The notes beneath the pieces were generated by a model. It was not told the origin of the DNA, did not search any database, and saw only the letters and a program-made list of their open reading frames with translations. Position numbers and translations under genes: made by a program. Shown here piece after piece: positions 1-5,932 of a DNA stretch of 6,708 nt. The stretch covers positions 1 through 6,708 of the forward strand of contig CALBTS010000477.1 in assembly GCA_937968035.1 (NCBI GenBank). The letters run 5' to 3'. Source of the DNA: an uncultured Methanomethylovorans sp. (GTDB lineage: Archaea > Halobacteriota > Methanosarcinia > Methanosarcinales > Methanosarcinaceae). Position 1 is the first letter of the stretch, and every line of letters begins with the position of its first letter.

Positions 1-242
1 ATGCAAAGACCGCAAACCATCATACTGACATTGAATATTGTCGCAGAAGGCTGGATTATAATGCTGTTAGGTGGTTCAGTAGCACCCAGGTCACTGATCA
101 TGTTCTGTGCAGTATTATAGCCGGGGTACAATGTCTCAGCAGTGATTATTCCTAAGAATATCACCACTCCTGCTACGAACAGAAGCGCTCCTGCAATATT
201 CTGGTAGTGCTCAGGGGGCTTTTGTTTATCTATCATAGTCAT
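1..242 (-). CDS. DUF998 family membrane protein, N-terminal part (cut by window edge)
   Basis: Reading the minus strand from ATG at 242 gives 80 uninterrupted codons to the left edge, so the gene is partial and its stop lies outside. The visible protein has a short polar N-terminus, a first membrane segment at about residues 15-34 (AGALLFVAGVVIFLGIITAE), then LYPGYNTAQNMISDLGA at 38-54, then PSATIFNVSMMVCGL starting a second membrane segment. The YPGY...N.ISDLGA followed by P.A.IFN pattern is typical of DUF998 integral membrane proteins, common in methanogens and of unknown function. A second ATG six bases downstream (at 236) is an alternative start; it has GGATGA just before it, whereas the ATG at 242 has no clear ribosome binding site. 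The gene begins 54 bases after the transporter stop on the same strand, so cotranscription is possible. No convincing promoter of its own is seen. Confidence 0.72.
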   Translation of the reverse strand, partial: MTMIDKQKPPEHYQNIAGALLFVAGVVIFLGIITAETLYPGYNTAQNMISDLGATEPPNSIIIQPSATIFNVSMMVCGLC

Positions 243-279
243 CCTGTAAAAATAAGGTGCCGGATGAATTAATGTTTAT

Positions 280-292
280 GCTGTGTTACAGC
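280..292 (-). other. small hairpin between transporter and DUF998 gene
   Basis: Just after the transporter stop codon the minus strand reads GCTGT-AAC-ACAGC, a 5-bp stem with a 3-base loop. It is short and has no T-run directly after it, so it is a weak candidate for a processing or partial termination signal within a possible two-gene transcript. Nothing else is recognisable in this 54-base gap. Confidence 0.2.
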
Positions 293-296
293 TAAG

Positions 297-953
297 TCAT
301 ATCATCGCAGAAAAACCATTATAGTTCAGCAGGAACCAGAAACCGAAAATTGTCATGAACCCTCCGCAAATATAGAGCACTCTTTTATGGGTGCGTGAAG
401 AAATAAGTTCCTTGCCTCTGGAGAAGGATGAAGATACAGCTACAAGGAACCCAAGGTCTGCGATCCAGTGGCCTGCGATAAAAGCGATGACAGCAAGCAT
501 TCCTGCCGTATATTCCTGCAGGATAATGGCACTACCGGCTGTTATCCACCAAATAACGAAAGTAGGGTTCAATACAGAAGTAAGTATTCCTGCAGATACA
601 GGACCTGATGTCAGGTCCAGTTTAGAGGCCAAAGAAGCAAACTCCGTTGTACCTGTTTCTTTCGCGCTTTTAATCAGCACCACTCCAAACAGAAGCATCA
701 CCATACCGCCCATTATAGCTATGTATGACATCATGCTCTCACCGATGATGGATACTGCTCCTAACAGGATAAGCAGGAATATGCCAAGTTCTGCAAGAGC
801 ATGACCACTGAATACATATAAGCCTGTTTTCCAGCCCTTTTTCAGGGATATTCCAATGGTTGCGAACATCATAGGTCCGGGTATCAATGCAGCAGATATG
901 CCGACTGTAAATCCCAGGAGAAGTGCCTTGATAAGTTCAATTATGAATATCAC
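297..953 (-). CDS. LysE/RhtB-type (LysE family) membrane transporter
   Basis: A six-helix type membrane protein of the LysE superfamily, whose characterised members export amino acids or other small solutes; the substrate here cannot be read from sequence. Counting from GTG at 953 (218 aa), the signature GFTVGISAALIPGP falls at 14-27, helices follow at about 45-70 and 76-95, a charged cytoplasmic loop at 95-115, then GILTSVLNPTFVIWW around 122-136, and two further hydrophobic segments to the C-terminus. The open frame continues upstream to ATG at 1073 (258 aa), but those 40 extra residues are polar, unlike the family, and contain a strong TATA box at 992-999, so that start is unlikely. Alternatives to GTG are ATA at 944 or ATT at 941, which lie at better distances from the GGTGAT at 949-954. 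The exact start is unresolved. It may be cotranscribed with the DUF998 gene downstream. Confidence 0.85.
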   Translation of the reverse strand: MIFIIELIKALLLGFTVGISAALIPGPMMFATIGISLKKGWKTGLYVFSGHALAELGIFLLILLGAVSIIGESMMSYIAIMGGMVMLLFGVVLIKSAKETGTTEFASLASKLDLTSGPVSAGILTSVLNPTFVIWWITAGSAIILQEYTAGMLAVIAFIAGHWIADLGFLVAVSSSFSRGKELISSRTHKRVLYICGGFMTIFGFWFLLNYNGFSAMI

Positions 954-954
954 C
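949..954 (-). promoter_or_regulatory. ribosome binding site bearing on the transporter start
   Basis: The minus strand reads GGTGAT here, a six-base match to the complement of the archaeal 16S rRNA 3' end (AUCACCUCC). The in-frame codons at normal distance downstream are ATA (944, 4 bases away) and ATT (941, 7 bases away); the GTG at 953 is part of the site itself. If this is the true site, initiation is at a rare non-NTG codon. Confidence 0.4.
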
Positions 955-991
955 AGAACAAGATCAGATGTAGTGAATATACCGTGTGTGA

Positions 992-1005
992 TATATAAAG
1001 TAATT
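992..1005 (-). promoter_or_regulatory. archaeal TATA box for the transporter gene
   Basis: The minus strand reads TTTATATA at 999-992, close to the ideal archaeal TATA box, preceded by the A/T-rich CAATTAC. Archaeal transcription usually starts about 25 bases downstream of the box centre, here around 970. That gives a leader of under 30 bases to the candidate starts at 953-941 and excludes the ATG at 1073. Confidence 0.55.
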
Positions 1006-1015
1006 GAATCTTTTT

Positions 1016-1058
1016 GTAAAAATGAATACTGATCACCACTATGGAATCCAGTGATCAG
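1016..1058 (-). terminator. inverted repeat plus T-tract after the protease; possible terminator or operator
   Basis: On the minus strand CTGATCAC (1058-1051) and GTGATCAG (1036-1029) form a perfect 8-bp inverted repeat around a 14-base loop, followed a few bases later by TTTTT at 1022-1018. The placement, about 40 bases past the protease stop and before the transporter TATA box, suits a terminator for the protease. The same arms contain TGATCA elements also found before thrC, so an operator for the transporter promoter is an alternative. Confidence 0.4.
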
Positions 1059-1096
1059 GTTCCGTATGCACATCTTCTATCGTGTGTTGTGTCTAT

Positions 1097-4000
1097 TCAC
1101 TTTCTCTTTTTGTAGTATCGATAAACCATCCCAGATATGACTAATATTATGGAAGCTATTGTAAATTTTGAAAGATATCCAAATTTATCTCCAGACGATT
1201 TGTCCTGATCTTCAAGTGAATCTCTTTCGCTATCATTGTTATTTGATCTAATTATCTGACCCAGAAGCTTTGTTCCATTATCTGATGTATCATTTTCTGC
1301 GCCTGATGTCTGTGTCAGAAATTCAGTTGTTTTCTCTTCTGCACTGATGGCAAAAGGTGAAAATCCAGGTGTTTCCGATTCGTAGTACACATACCGTTCA
1401 TCTTCATCCATGATCCTTGTAGGCAGTTCATTCCAGACATCAGAACTGTACCTGTAAAGTCTGATAGATGTTTTTTCAACATCATTATTAGCCATCCATG
1501 ATCGTAATACCTTAAATCCGATCACAGGATCCGCGATATTACTTTCTGTGGCAAAACCAGTTTTTCCCACCCAGATGTTCACATTCTGGTAAACCTTACC
1601 AGGTGCGTCACTTCTGGTAAAGGATGATCTGCCATTGAGTGCCTCTACAACAGCTGTTATTTTTCCGGAGTTCTTCAAAGCTGTGAACTCCACATATCCT
1701 ATACTGTTCTTTTCTTCAGTGAACTCATATTTTATGTTCGTGTCCTTGCTGATGAATACAGTTTCAGGGTCCTTTACAATTATATTTGCAAGGCTTTCAC
1801 CACTGGTACCTCCTCCCCCTCCGCCACCACCCCCACCACCTGATGATGAGCTGGAAGATGTAGATCTTTCCACAGTTATAGTTACTGTTGATGACAAAGT
1901 TCCGGCATATACTGTGATATTGGTAACTCCTTGGTCAAGAGCTCTGAAATATCCGGTAGAACTATCGATCGTTGCAACGGTAGGGTTGCTGCTTTCCCAT
2001 CGGAACGAAGTGCTAATAGAATTGTTGTTCTCATCAAATGCTTCAGCTTCGAATGTTGTGCGGCTTCCAGTGTAGTAAGTCGTCTGCTCTGGTGTGAAAC
2101 TGAGGGAATCTATTGCATCCGCTGCGCCGCTGACAACTATAGCGCAGGGCTGTGGTCCCATTGGGACCGACTCGCCGGCCACTTTTACGGTGTACCAGCC
2201 TGCTTCCGGCTCTTCAAAGAGCACTTGTTCCACGTTGTTAATTGTGTCATTTACTACAACTTCGGTGCCATCAGGCTGCACTACAAGAAGTGTAAGGTCG
2301 TTCACAAGCTCTTTTTGTGCAAGCTCTGTACCGTAATGATCGGTCCATACAAGTGTGATCTTCAAGGGTTTGGAACTGCTGCTGACATAATAGTTTTTCT
2401 CAACGGCATCTCCTGTGGAGAGTTCCATATTATCTGCAAAATGTATGGATATGCCATCCGGGTACAAGGAAGCTCTCAGATCAAGCAATCCCCATCCCTG
2501 ATTATAGTCCGGTTGTGCTGTAACATCATTGCCATATTGGCCAGGTTGCATGTCACTGGCACCATTTATGACCGTAGCTTTCAACAGAGCCGCAGAAGGT
2601 GTCACATTCAGATTGTCCACATAGTTCTGTCTTATAAGCGCAAGACCGCCAGCTGCAATAGGGGTAGCCATGCTGGTGCCACCCATGTAAATATAGTCTT
2701 CGTTCACTACCCCCCATCCCACAGTATCAGATACACTGGATCTTGTGGATATAATAAAGGTACCCGGTGCAACAATGTCTGGTTTAATACGTCCGTCATC
2801 CGTTGGCCCCCTGCTACTGAATGCTGCAACACCTCTCGGGTCATTGGCTATGTAGTCATTATTTATTGGTACCACCGGATAGTCGGAGTACCAAAAATCT
2901 CCCCACGTATACACTATCTGACCTCTGTTATTTTCAGATGCACCAACAGTAAGGCAGTTCTTTGCAGTACCTGGATATGAAATAGAATCATTATCAATTA
3001 TACCATCATGGTCACTGTCTGTTCCGCTGTTGCCTGCTGCAAAGACGATCAACATATCAGGATGTGTCCACATGAATTGGTCTACATCTTTAGAAGAGGT
3101 CATGTATGAGCCATTACCACTGCCACCCCAGCTATTCGAATGGATACGAGCTCCAAGTTCATAGGCATATTCGAAAAGAACGCTTAAATTAGCAGGTACG
3201 ACCACAGTTCCGTTTTCATAACCAATTGACTGGAATACTAATTGTGCTTCAGGTGCAACACCTTTGTATTGTCCATCGGATAATGACCCATTGCCCACTG
3301 CAGAACCGGTCACGTGGGTTCCATGTCCGTTCCTATCCTGAGGTCCATCACCTCCTATGAACTGGATATCTAATATGCGTCCATAAAGATCAGAAGTCAT
3401 TGATGCATTATTGACCCCGGTGTCAAGACCGGTATCAGCAATCGCTAATATTTGTCCATTTCCTGTGAGGTTGTAGTTTTCATTGACATAAGTGGCATTG
3501 ACGATCCCCCGGGCCACATCATTGAATACGATCAGTGGCTCGTATCCTTCTATCCACTTCACATCTCTTATAATGGAAAGAGCTGGTATCTTTGAGATTT
3601 CGATATTGAGATGTATCCTGTCATCACTGGATCCATCCAGAATTGCTCCTCCAAGAGATATTATCTCCCATGTTACTTTTTCTTTAATGTTTCCTTCGTT
3701 CACAGGCTCAAATAAGGAGATCATGAGCTCCACGGAAACGTTCTCTTCCATCTTTGCTTGAAGAGCTGGGTCTATTTTGTATTCCGGGAAATACTCACCT
3801 ATCCATCGTACTTGCTCAAGTTTTGAAACTGTGGATACAGTTGATCCATTCATTCTGAAGATAAATGCGTTATTGGGTACGTAATCAAAGAGTTCTCCAC
3901 CTACCTTGGATATATCCTGTTTCCACATCTCCTGGACAGTATCATTGAATTGGACTATGTAATAGTTATATTCTTCAGGACATCCTGTCACCGGTTCGAT

Positions 4001-4300
4001 AGATGAAGTACTATGACCATTCATGGAATTTGTCCGTGATCCGGGGGTAGATGTTGTTTGTATTATACCTGTTTTCAGCATTAGATCTGCCTGGTCCCAG
4101 GAATGCCTTTTTTGATCTTTCTCAGATCGTTCGTACTGGATATTAACGAAACTGGATTTAATATGGGTCGTATCTGGTCCTGTTATATTTACGCCAGCAT
4201 TTTGATCTTCTGTATCGTTATCTGCATATGTGACCATTCCTGCAGTTGCAGAGAATAAAGCTATGTTCAAAAGTAAAATGAAAACGATCTTTTTTTTAAT
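1097..4300 (-). CDS. secreted, membrane-anchored KP-43-like subtilase (S8) with Big_2 and PGF-pre-PGF domains
   Basis: A subtilisin-family serine endopeptidase expected to act at the cell surface. Residues are counted from TTG at 4270 (1057 aa). Order: end of a signal peptide (cut near TYA-DN, 17), two inhibitor-like prosegments (about 103-168 and 178-250), catalytic domain 265-605 with Asp279 (DTG), His316 (GHGTHVTG), oxyanion Asn414 (AAGNSG) and Ser533 (GTSMATP). An acidic DSDHDGIIDNDS loop (418-429), FSSRGPTDDGRIKPDIVAPG (484-503) and a C-terminal beta-sandwich (about 605-715, VWTDHYG, LVNDLTLLV) match the KP-43 subtilase type. A Big_2 Ig-like domain follows (720-800), then a Ser/Gly linker (803-823), a PGF-pre-PGF domain (825-980), an acidic spacer and a C-terminal membrane helix (about 1033-1050) ending RYYKKRK. 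The triad is intact. The TTG lacks a ribosome binding site and a basic n-region; an ATT at 4300 adds ten residues beginning KKKIVFILLL after the initiator and sits behind GGATGTGAGG, so that start is preferred. It is transcribed divergently from thrC. Confidence 0.92.
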   Translation of the reverse strand: MKKKIVFILLLNIALFSATAGMVTYADNDTEDQNAGVNITGPDTTHIKSSFVNIQYERSEKDQKRHSWDQADLMLKTGIIQTTSTPGSRTNSMNGHSTSSIEPVTGCPEEYNYYIVQFNDTVQEMWKQDISKVGGELFDYVPNNAFIFRMNGSTVSTVSKLEQVRWIGEYFPEYKIDPALQAKMEENVSVELMISLFEPVNEGNIKEKVTWEIISLGGAILDGSSDDRIHLNIEISKIPALSIIRDVKWIEGYEPLIVFNDVARGIVNATYVNENYNLTGNGQILAIADTGLDTGVNNASMTSDLYGRILDIQFIGGDGPQDRNGHGTHVTGSAVGNGSLSDGQYKGVAPEAQLVFQSIGYENGTVVVPANLSVLFEYAYELGARIHSNSWGGSGNGSYMTSSKDVDQFMWTHPDMLIVFAAGNSGTDSDHDGIIDNDSISYPGTAKNCLTVGASENNRGQIVYTWGDFWYSDYPVVPINNDYIANDPRGVAAFSSRGPTDDGRIKPDIVAPGTFIISTRSSVSDTVGWGVVNEDYIYMGGTSMATPIAAGGLALIRQNYVDNLNVTPSAALLKATVINGASDMQPGQYGNDVTAQPDYNQGWGLLDLRASLYPDGISIHFADNMELSTGDAVEKNYYVSSSSKPLKITLVWTDHYGTELAQKELVNDLTLLVVQPDGTEVVVNDTINNVEQVLFEEPEAGWYTVKVAGESVPMGPQPCAIVVSGAADAIDSLSFTPEQTTYYTGSRTTFEAEAFDENNNSISTSFRWESSNPTVATIDSSTGYFRALDQGVTNITVYAGTLSSTVTITVERSTSSSSSSGGGGGGGGGGGTSGESLANIIVKDPETVFISKDTNIKYEFTEEKNSIGYVEFTALKNSGKITAVVEALNGRSSFTRSDAPGKVYQNVNIWVGKTGFATESNIADPVIGFKVLRSWMANNDVEKTSIRLYRYSSDVWNELPTRIMDEDERYVYYESETPGFSPFAISAEEKTTEFLTQTSGAENDTSDNGTKLLGQIIRSNNNDSERDSLEDQDKSSGDKFGYLSKFTIASIILVISGMVYRYYKKRK
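1808..1858 (-). repeat. Ser6-Gly11 coding repeat in the protease linker
   Basis: Six Ser codons (1858-1841) are followed by eleven consecutive Gly codons (1840-1808). The glycine part uses mostly GGT, GGC, GGA and GGG, and is a near-pure G-rich simple sequence on the minus strand. It forms a flexible linker between the Big_2 and PGF-pre-PGF domains. Such tracts can change length by slippage; any change in multiples of three would keep the frame. Confidence 0.85.
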
Positions 4301-4302
4301 TG

Positions 4303-4312
4303 CCTCACATCC
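4303..4312 (-). promoter_or_regulatory. ribosome binding site for the protease, pointing to an ATT start
   Basis: The minus strand reads GGATGTGAGG, which matches the archaeal consensus GGAGGTGA with one mismatch over its first eight bases. It ends two bases (CA) before the in-frame ATT at 4300-4298; measured from GGATGTGA the gap is six less two, that is four bases. No comparable site precedes TTG at 4270 or the out-of-frame ATG at 4314, which overlaps this element. Confidence 0.45.
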
Positions 4313-4340
4313 ATTATTTTGAAGGACACAGTATACTATC

Positions 4341-4379
4341 CATATTAAATAAAAAATATATTTACTTTTTCATATTAAA
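4341..4379 (-). repeat. direct repeat TTTAATATG in the protease promoter region
   Basis: The nine bases TTTAATATG occur twice on the minus strand (4349-4341 and 4379-4371), 30 bases apart start to start, close to three helical turns. They flank the best TATA candidate. They could be alternative TATA boxes or binding sites for a regulator; in such A/T-rich DNA chance is also possible. Confidence 0.35.
4353..4366 (-). promoter_or_regulatory. putative promoter (BRE/TATA) of the protease gene
   Basis: On the minus strand AGTAAA, which fits the archaeal BRE pattern, is followed directly by TATATTTT. A start of transcription near 4331 would leave a leader of about 30 bases to the ATT at 4300. Competing TATA-like elements are the two TTTAATATG copies at 4341-4349 and 4371-4379, so the precise box is uncertain. 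Confidence 0.4.
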
Positions 4380-4469
4380 CTATTTTTGAAGCGGTCATAT
4401 TGCAGAAAACAGAAACATAAGGAAGGGTAAGTTAACCGGCTTTAATCCCTTTGAACATTTAGGTGGATT

Positions 4470-4499
4470 GTGACAGTAACATTCTTAACCCAAAAGTAA
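4470..4499 (+). other. Thr-rich mini-ORF upstream of thrC (candidate leader peptide)
   Basis: GTG at 4470 opens a 9-codon frame ending in TAA that would encode MTVTFLTQK, with three Thr codons (ACA, ACA, ACC). AGGTGG lies three bases before it at 4461-4466 and could act as a ribosome binding site. It ends about 60 bases before threonine synthase. Leader-peptide control of thr genes is known in bacteria, not established for this archaeal group, and a frame this short can arise by chance. Confidence 0.2.
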
Positions 4500-4508
4500 A
4501 TCATAAGT

Positions 4509-4560
4509 ACTGATCATTCAGAAAGCTTATACTACCAATATCAACTAATCACTGATCAGT
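4509..4560 (+). promoter_or_regulatory. repeated ACTGATCA element before thrC
   Basis: ACTGATCA occurs at 4509-4516 and again at 4551-4558, 42 bases apart (about four helical turns). The second copy is part of a perfect 10-bp palindrome, ACTGATCAGT, touching the thrC start codon. The arrangement suits a dimeric regulator binding on both sides of the putative TATA element; TACTGATCA also occurs before the LysE-type gene at 1027-1035. Confidence 0.35.
4521..4533 (+). promoter_or_regulatory. putative thrC promoter (BRE/TATA-like)
   Basis: GAAAG followed by CTTATACT resembles an archaeal BRE plus TATA box. It would place the start of transcription at about 4555, only a few bases before the ATG, giving a nearly leaderless message. 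That agrees with the absence of a recognisable ribosome binding site before 4561. A second, weaker A/T-rich element is AAAAGTAAATCATA at 4492-4505. Confidence 0.35.
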
Positions 4561-5904
4561 ATGAAACTCTACAGCACTAATCTCCAGGCAGCAGAAGTGT
4601 CCTTTGAAACTGCTCTTATTGAAGGCCAGGCTCCTGACAAAGGTCTATACCTGCCAAGATCTCTTCCCCTTTTGTCAGGGGATGATCTTGTGTCCATGAA
4701 AGACAAACCATATCCAGAGGTTGCTTTCCGTGTATTGCGCAAGGTTCTGGAAGGGGAGATCGATGAGGCTTCCCTTAAAGGGATAACTTACGATGCTTAT
4801 GACTATGATGTACCCCTTGAAAAACTGAACGAAAACACCTATATCATGCGTCTGGACCGCGGGCCCACTGCTTCCTTCAAGGATTTCGCAGCACGTCTGA
4901 TGGCAAGATTGATGCAATACTATCTCAAAAGAGAGAACAGGGAAATAACCATTCTTACCGCTACTTCAGGGGATACGGGAAGCGCTGTTGCTCATGCTTT
5001 CTATGGGCTTGATAATGTAAGGGTCGTCGTGCTTTTCCCGCGTAATGAGGTTTCCGACCGTCAGCGGAAGCAGATGACCACCCTCCAGAAGAACATAACT
5101 GCAATAGCCATAGATGGTAAGTTCGATGATTGTCAGGCTATGGTAAAGCAGGCATTTTCAGACGAGCAGCTCAGGCATCTTAACCTGTCTTCTGCGAACT
5201 CTATTAATATTGGCCGACTTATTCCCCAGTCCCTGTACTATATTTACGCGTATGCGAATCTTTGTAACTATCCCGGAGAGATCATCTTCTCAATACCTTC
5301 CGGCAATTTCGGGAATATGATGGGCTGTGTGCTGGCAAAGACAATGGGTCTTCCTGTAAAGAAGATCATCGCTTCTGTGAACGAGAACGATGAAGTCCCA
5401 TCCTTCCTCATCAGTGGTGAATATCATAAGATAGTTCCATCCCTTAATTGCCTTTCAAATGCTATGAACGTAGGTCATCCGAGCAATCTGGCGAGGCTTA
5501 TTGCAGTTTATGGTGGTCAGATGGATGAGCAGGGCAATGTCAACAAGATGCCGGATATGGAAAAGCTAAGAAATGACATTTATTCCAGTTCTGTTACCGA
5601 TGAAGAAACAAAGACCACGATGAGATATATTCTGGACAGTTATAGTATTCTTATTGAGTCTCACGGGGCTGTGGGAATAAAAGGCCTGTCCGATTACAGG
5701 AAAAAGACCGGGGATAAAACAATTGCAGTGACACTGGAAACTGCGCATCCTGCAAAATTCCCAGCAGAAGTGAAATCAGTGACAGGTATTGATCCTGAGT
5801 TGCCCAGCAGCCTTAAAGAAATAGAAGCAAAGAAAGAGCACATGGATTTCCTGGATGCGGACTACGAAACGTTCAAAGGGTACCTGTTATCAAAACTTTC
5901 TTAA
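4561..5904 (+). CDS. thrC: threonine synthase (PLP-dependent, E. coli/yeast-type)
   Basis: Converts O-phospho-L-homoserine to L-threonine and phosphate, the last step of threonine synthesis, in the cytoplasm. The 447 residues begin MKLYST, with the typical N-terminal DKGLYLP (26-32) motif. The PLP-binding lysine is Lys107 in GPTASFKDFAARLMA, the TATSGDTGSAVAHAF motif lies at 133-147, and the phosphate-binding SGNFGN at 247-252; ESHGAVGIKGLSDY (366-379) and ETAHPAKFP (393-401) are also characteristic. Length and N-terminus fit the long E. coli/yeast-type class rather than the shorter archaeal class. Methanosarcinales also have a related cysteate synthase for coenzyme M synthesis, but this protein lacks the cysteine-rich N-terminus I would expect there. 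The start agrees with the family although no ribosome binding site precedes it. It stands alone on the plus strand, divergent from the protease and convergent with the KUP gene. Confidence 0.95.
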   Translation: MKLYSTNLQAAEVSFETALIEGQAPDKGLYLPRSLPLLSGDDLVSMKDKPYPEVAFRVLRKVLEGEIDEASLKGITYDAYDYDVPLEKLNENTYIMRLDRGPTASFKDFAARLMARLMQYYLKRENREITILTATSGDTGSAVAHAFYGLDNVRVVVLFPRNEVSDRQRKQMTTLQKNITAIAIDGKFDDCQAMVKQAFSDEQLRHLNLSSANSINIGRLIPQSLYYIYAYANLCNYPGEIIFSIPSGNFGNMMGCVLAKTMGLPVKKIIASVNENDEVPSFLISGEYHKIVPSLNCLSNAMNVGHPSNLARLIAVYGGQMDEQGNVNKMPDMEKLRNDIYSSSVTDEETKTTMRYILDSYSILIESHGAVGIKGLSDYRKKTGDKTIAVTLETAHPAKFPAEVKSVTGIDPELPSSLKEIEAKKEHMDFLDADYETFKGYLLSKLS

Positions 5905-5922
5905 GCCTCATTTTGAGGCTTA
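5902..5922. terminator. hairpin between convergent thrC and KUP genes
   Basis: TAAGCCTCA and TGAGGCTTA form a perfect 9-bp stem with a TTT loop, beginning at the thrC stop codon itself. The KUP stop lies 11 bases beyond. Such a compact symmetric hairpin between tail-to-tail genes would serve both transcripts. Only short T-runs follow on either strand, so it may act in 3'-end stabilisation as much as in termination. Confidence 0.6.
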
Positions 5923-5932
5923 TGATACCCCT

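Noticed and set aside
391..804. 137-codon plus-strand frame opposite the LysE-type transporter
   Set aside because: It overlaps the conserved transporter on the other strand and shows no domain or start signal.
954..1073. 40-residue N-terminal extension of the transporter from ATG 1073
   Set aside because: The extension is polar, absent from the family and contains a TATA box and a likely terminator hairpin, so it is probably untranslated.
1635..2075. Plus-strand frame with a polyproline run
   Set aside because: The prolines are just the complement of the Gly codons in the protease linker.
1931..2980. 349-codon open frame on the plus strand, opposite the protease
   Set aside because: It is antisense to conserved catalytic and beta-sandwich coding sequence, is Cys-rich without any recognisable domain, and has no ribosome binding site; it is a shadow of the real gene.
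4341..4379. Repeats in the divergent region as a CRISPR array or replication origin
   Set aside because: Only two 9-base copies exist, without spacer regularity or origin-type boxes; A/T-rich promoter DNA explains them.
4561..5904. Cysteate synthase (coenzyme M pathway) instead of threonine synthase
   Set aside because: The N-terminus MKLYST, DKGLYLP and overall length match E. coli/yeast-type threonine synthase, and the cysteine-rich start expected of the cysteate enzyme is missing.
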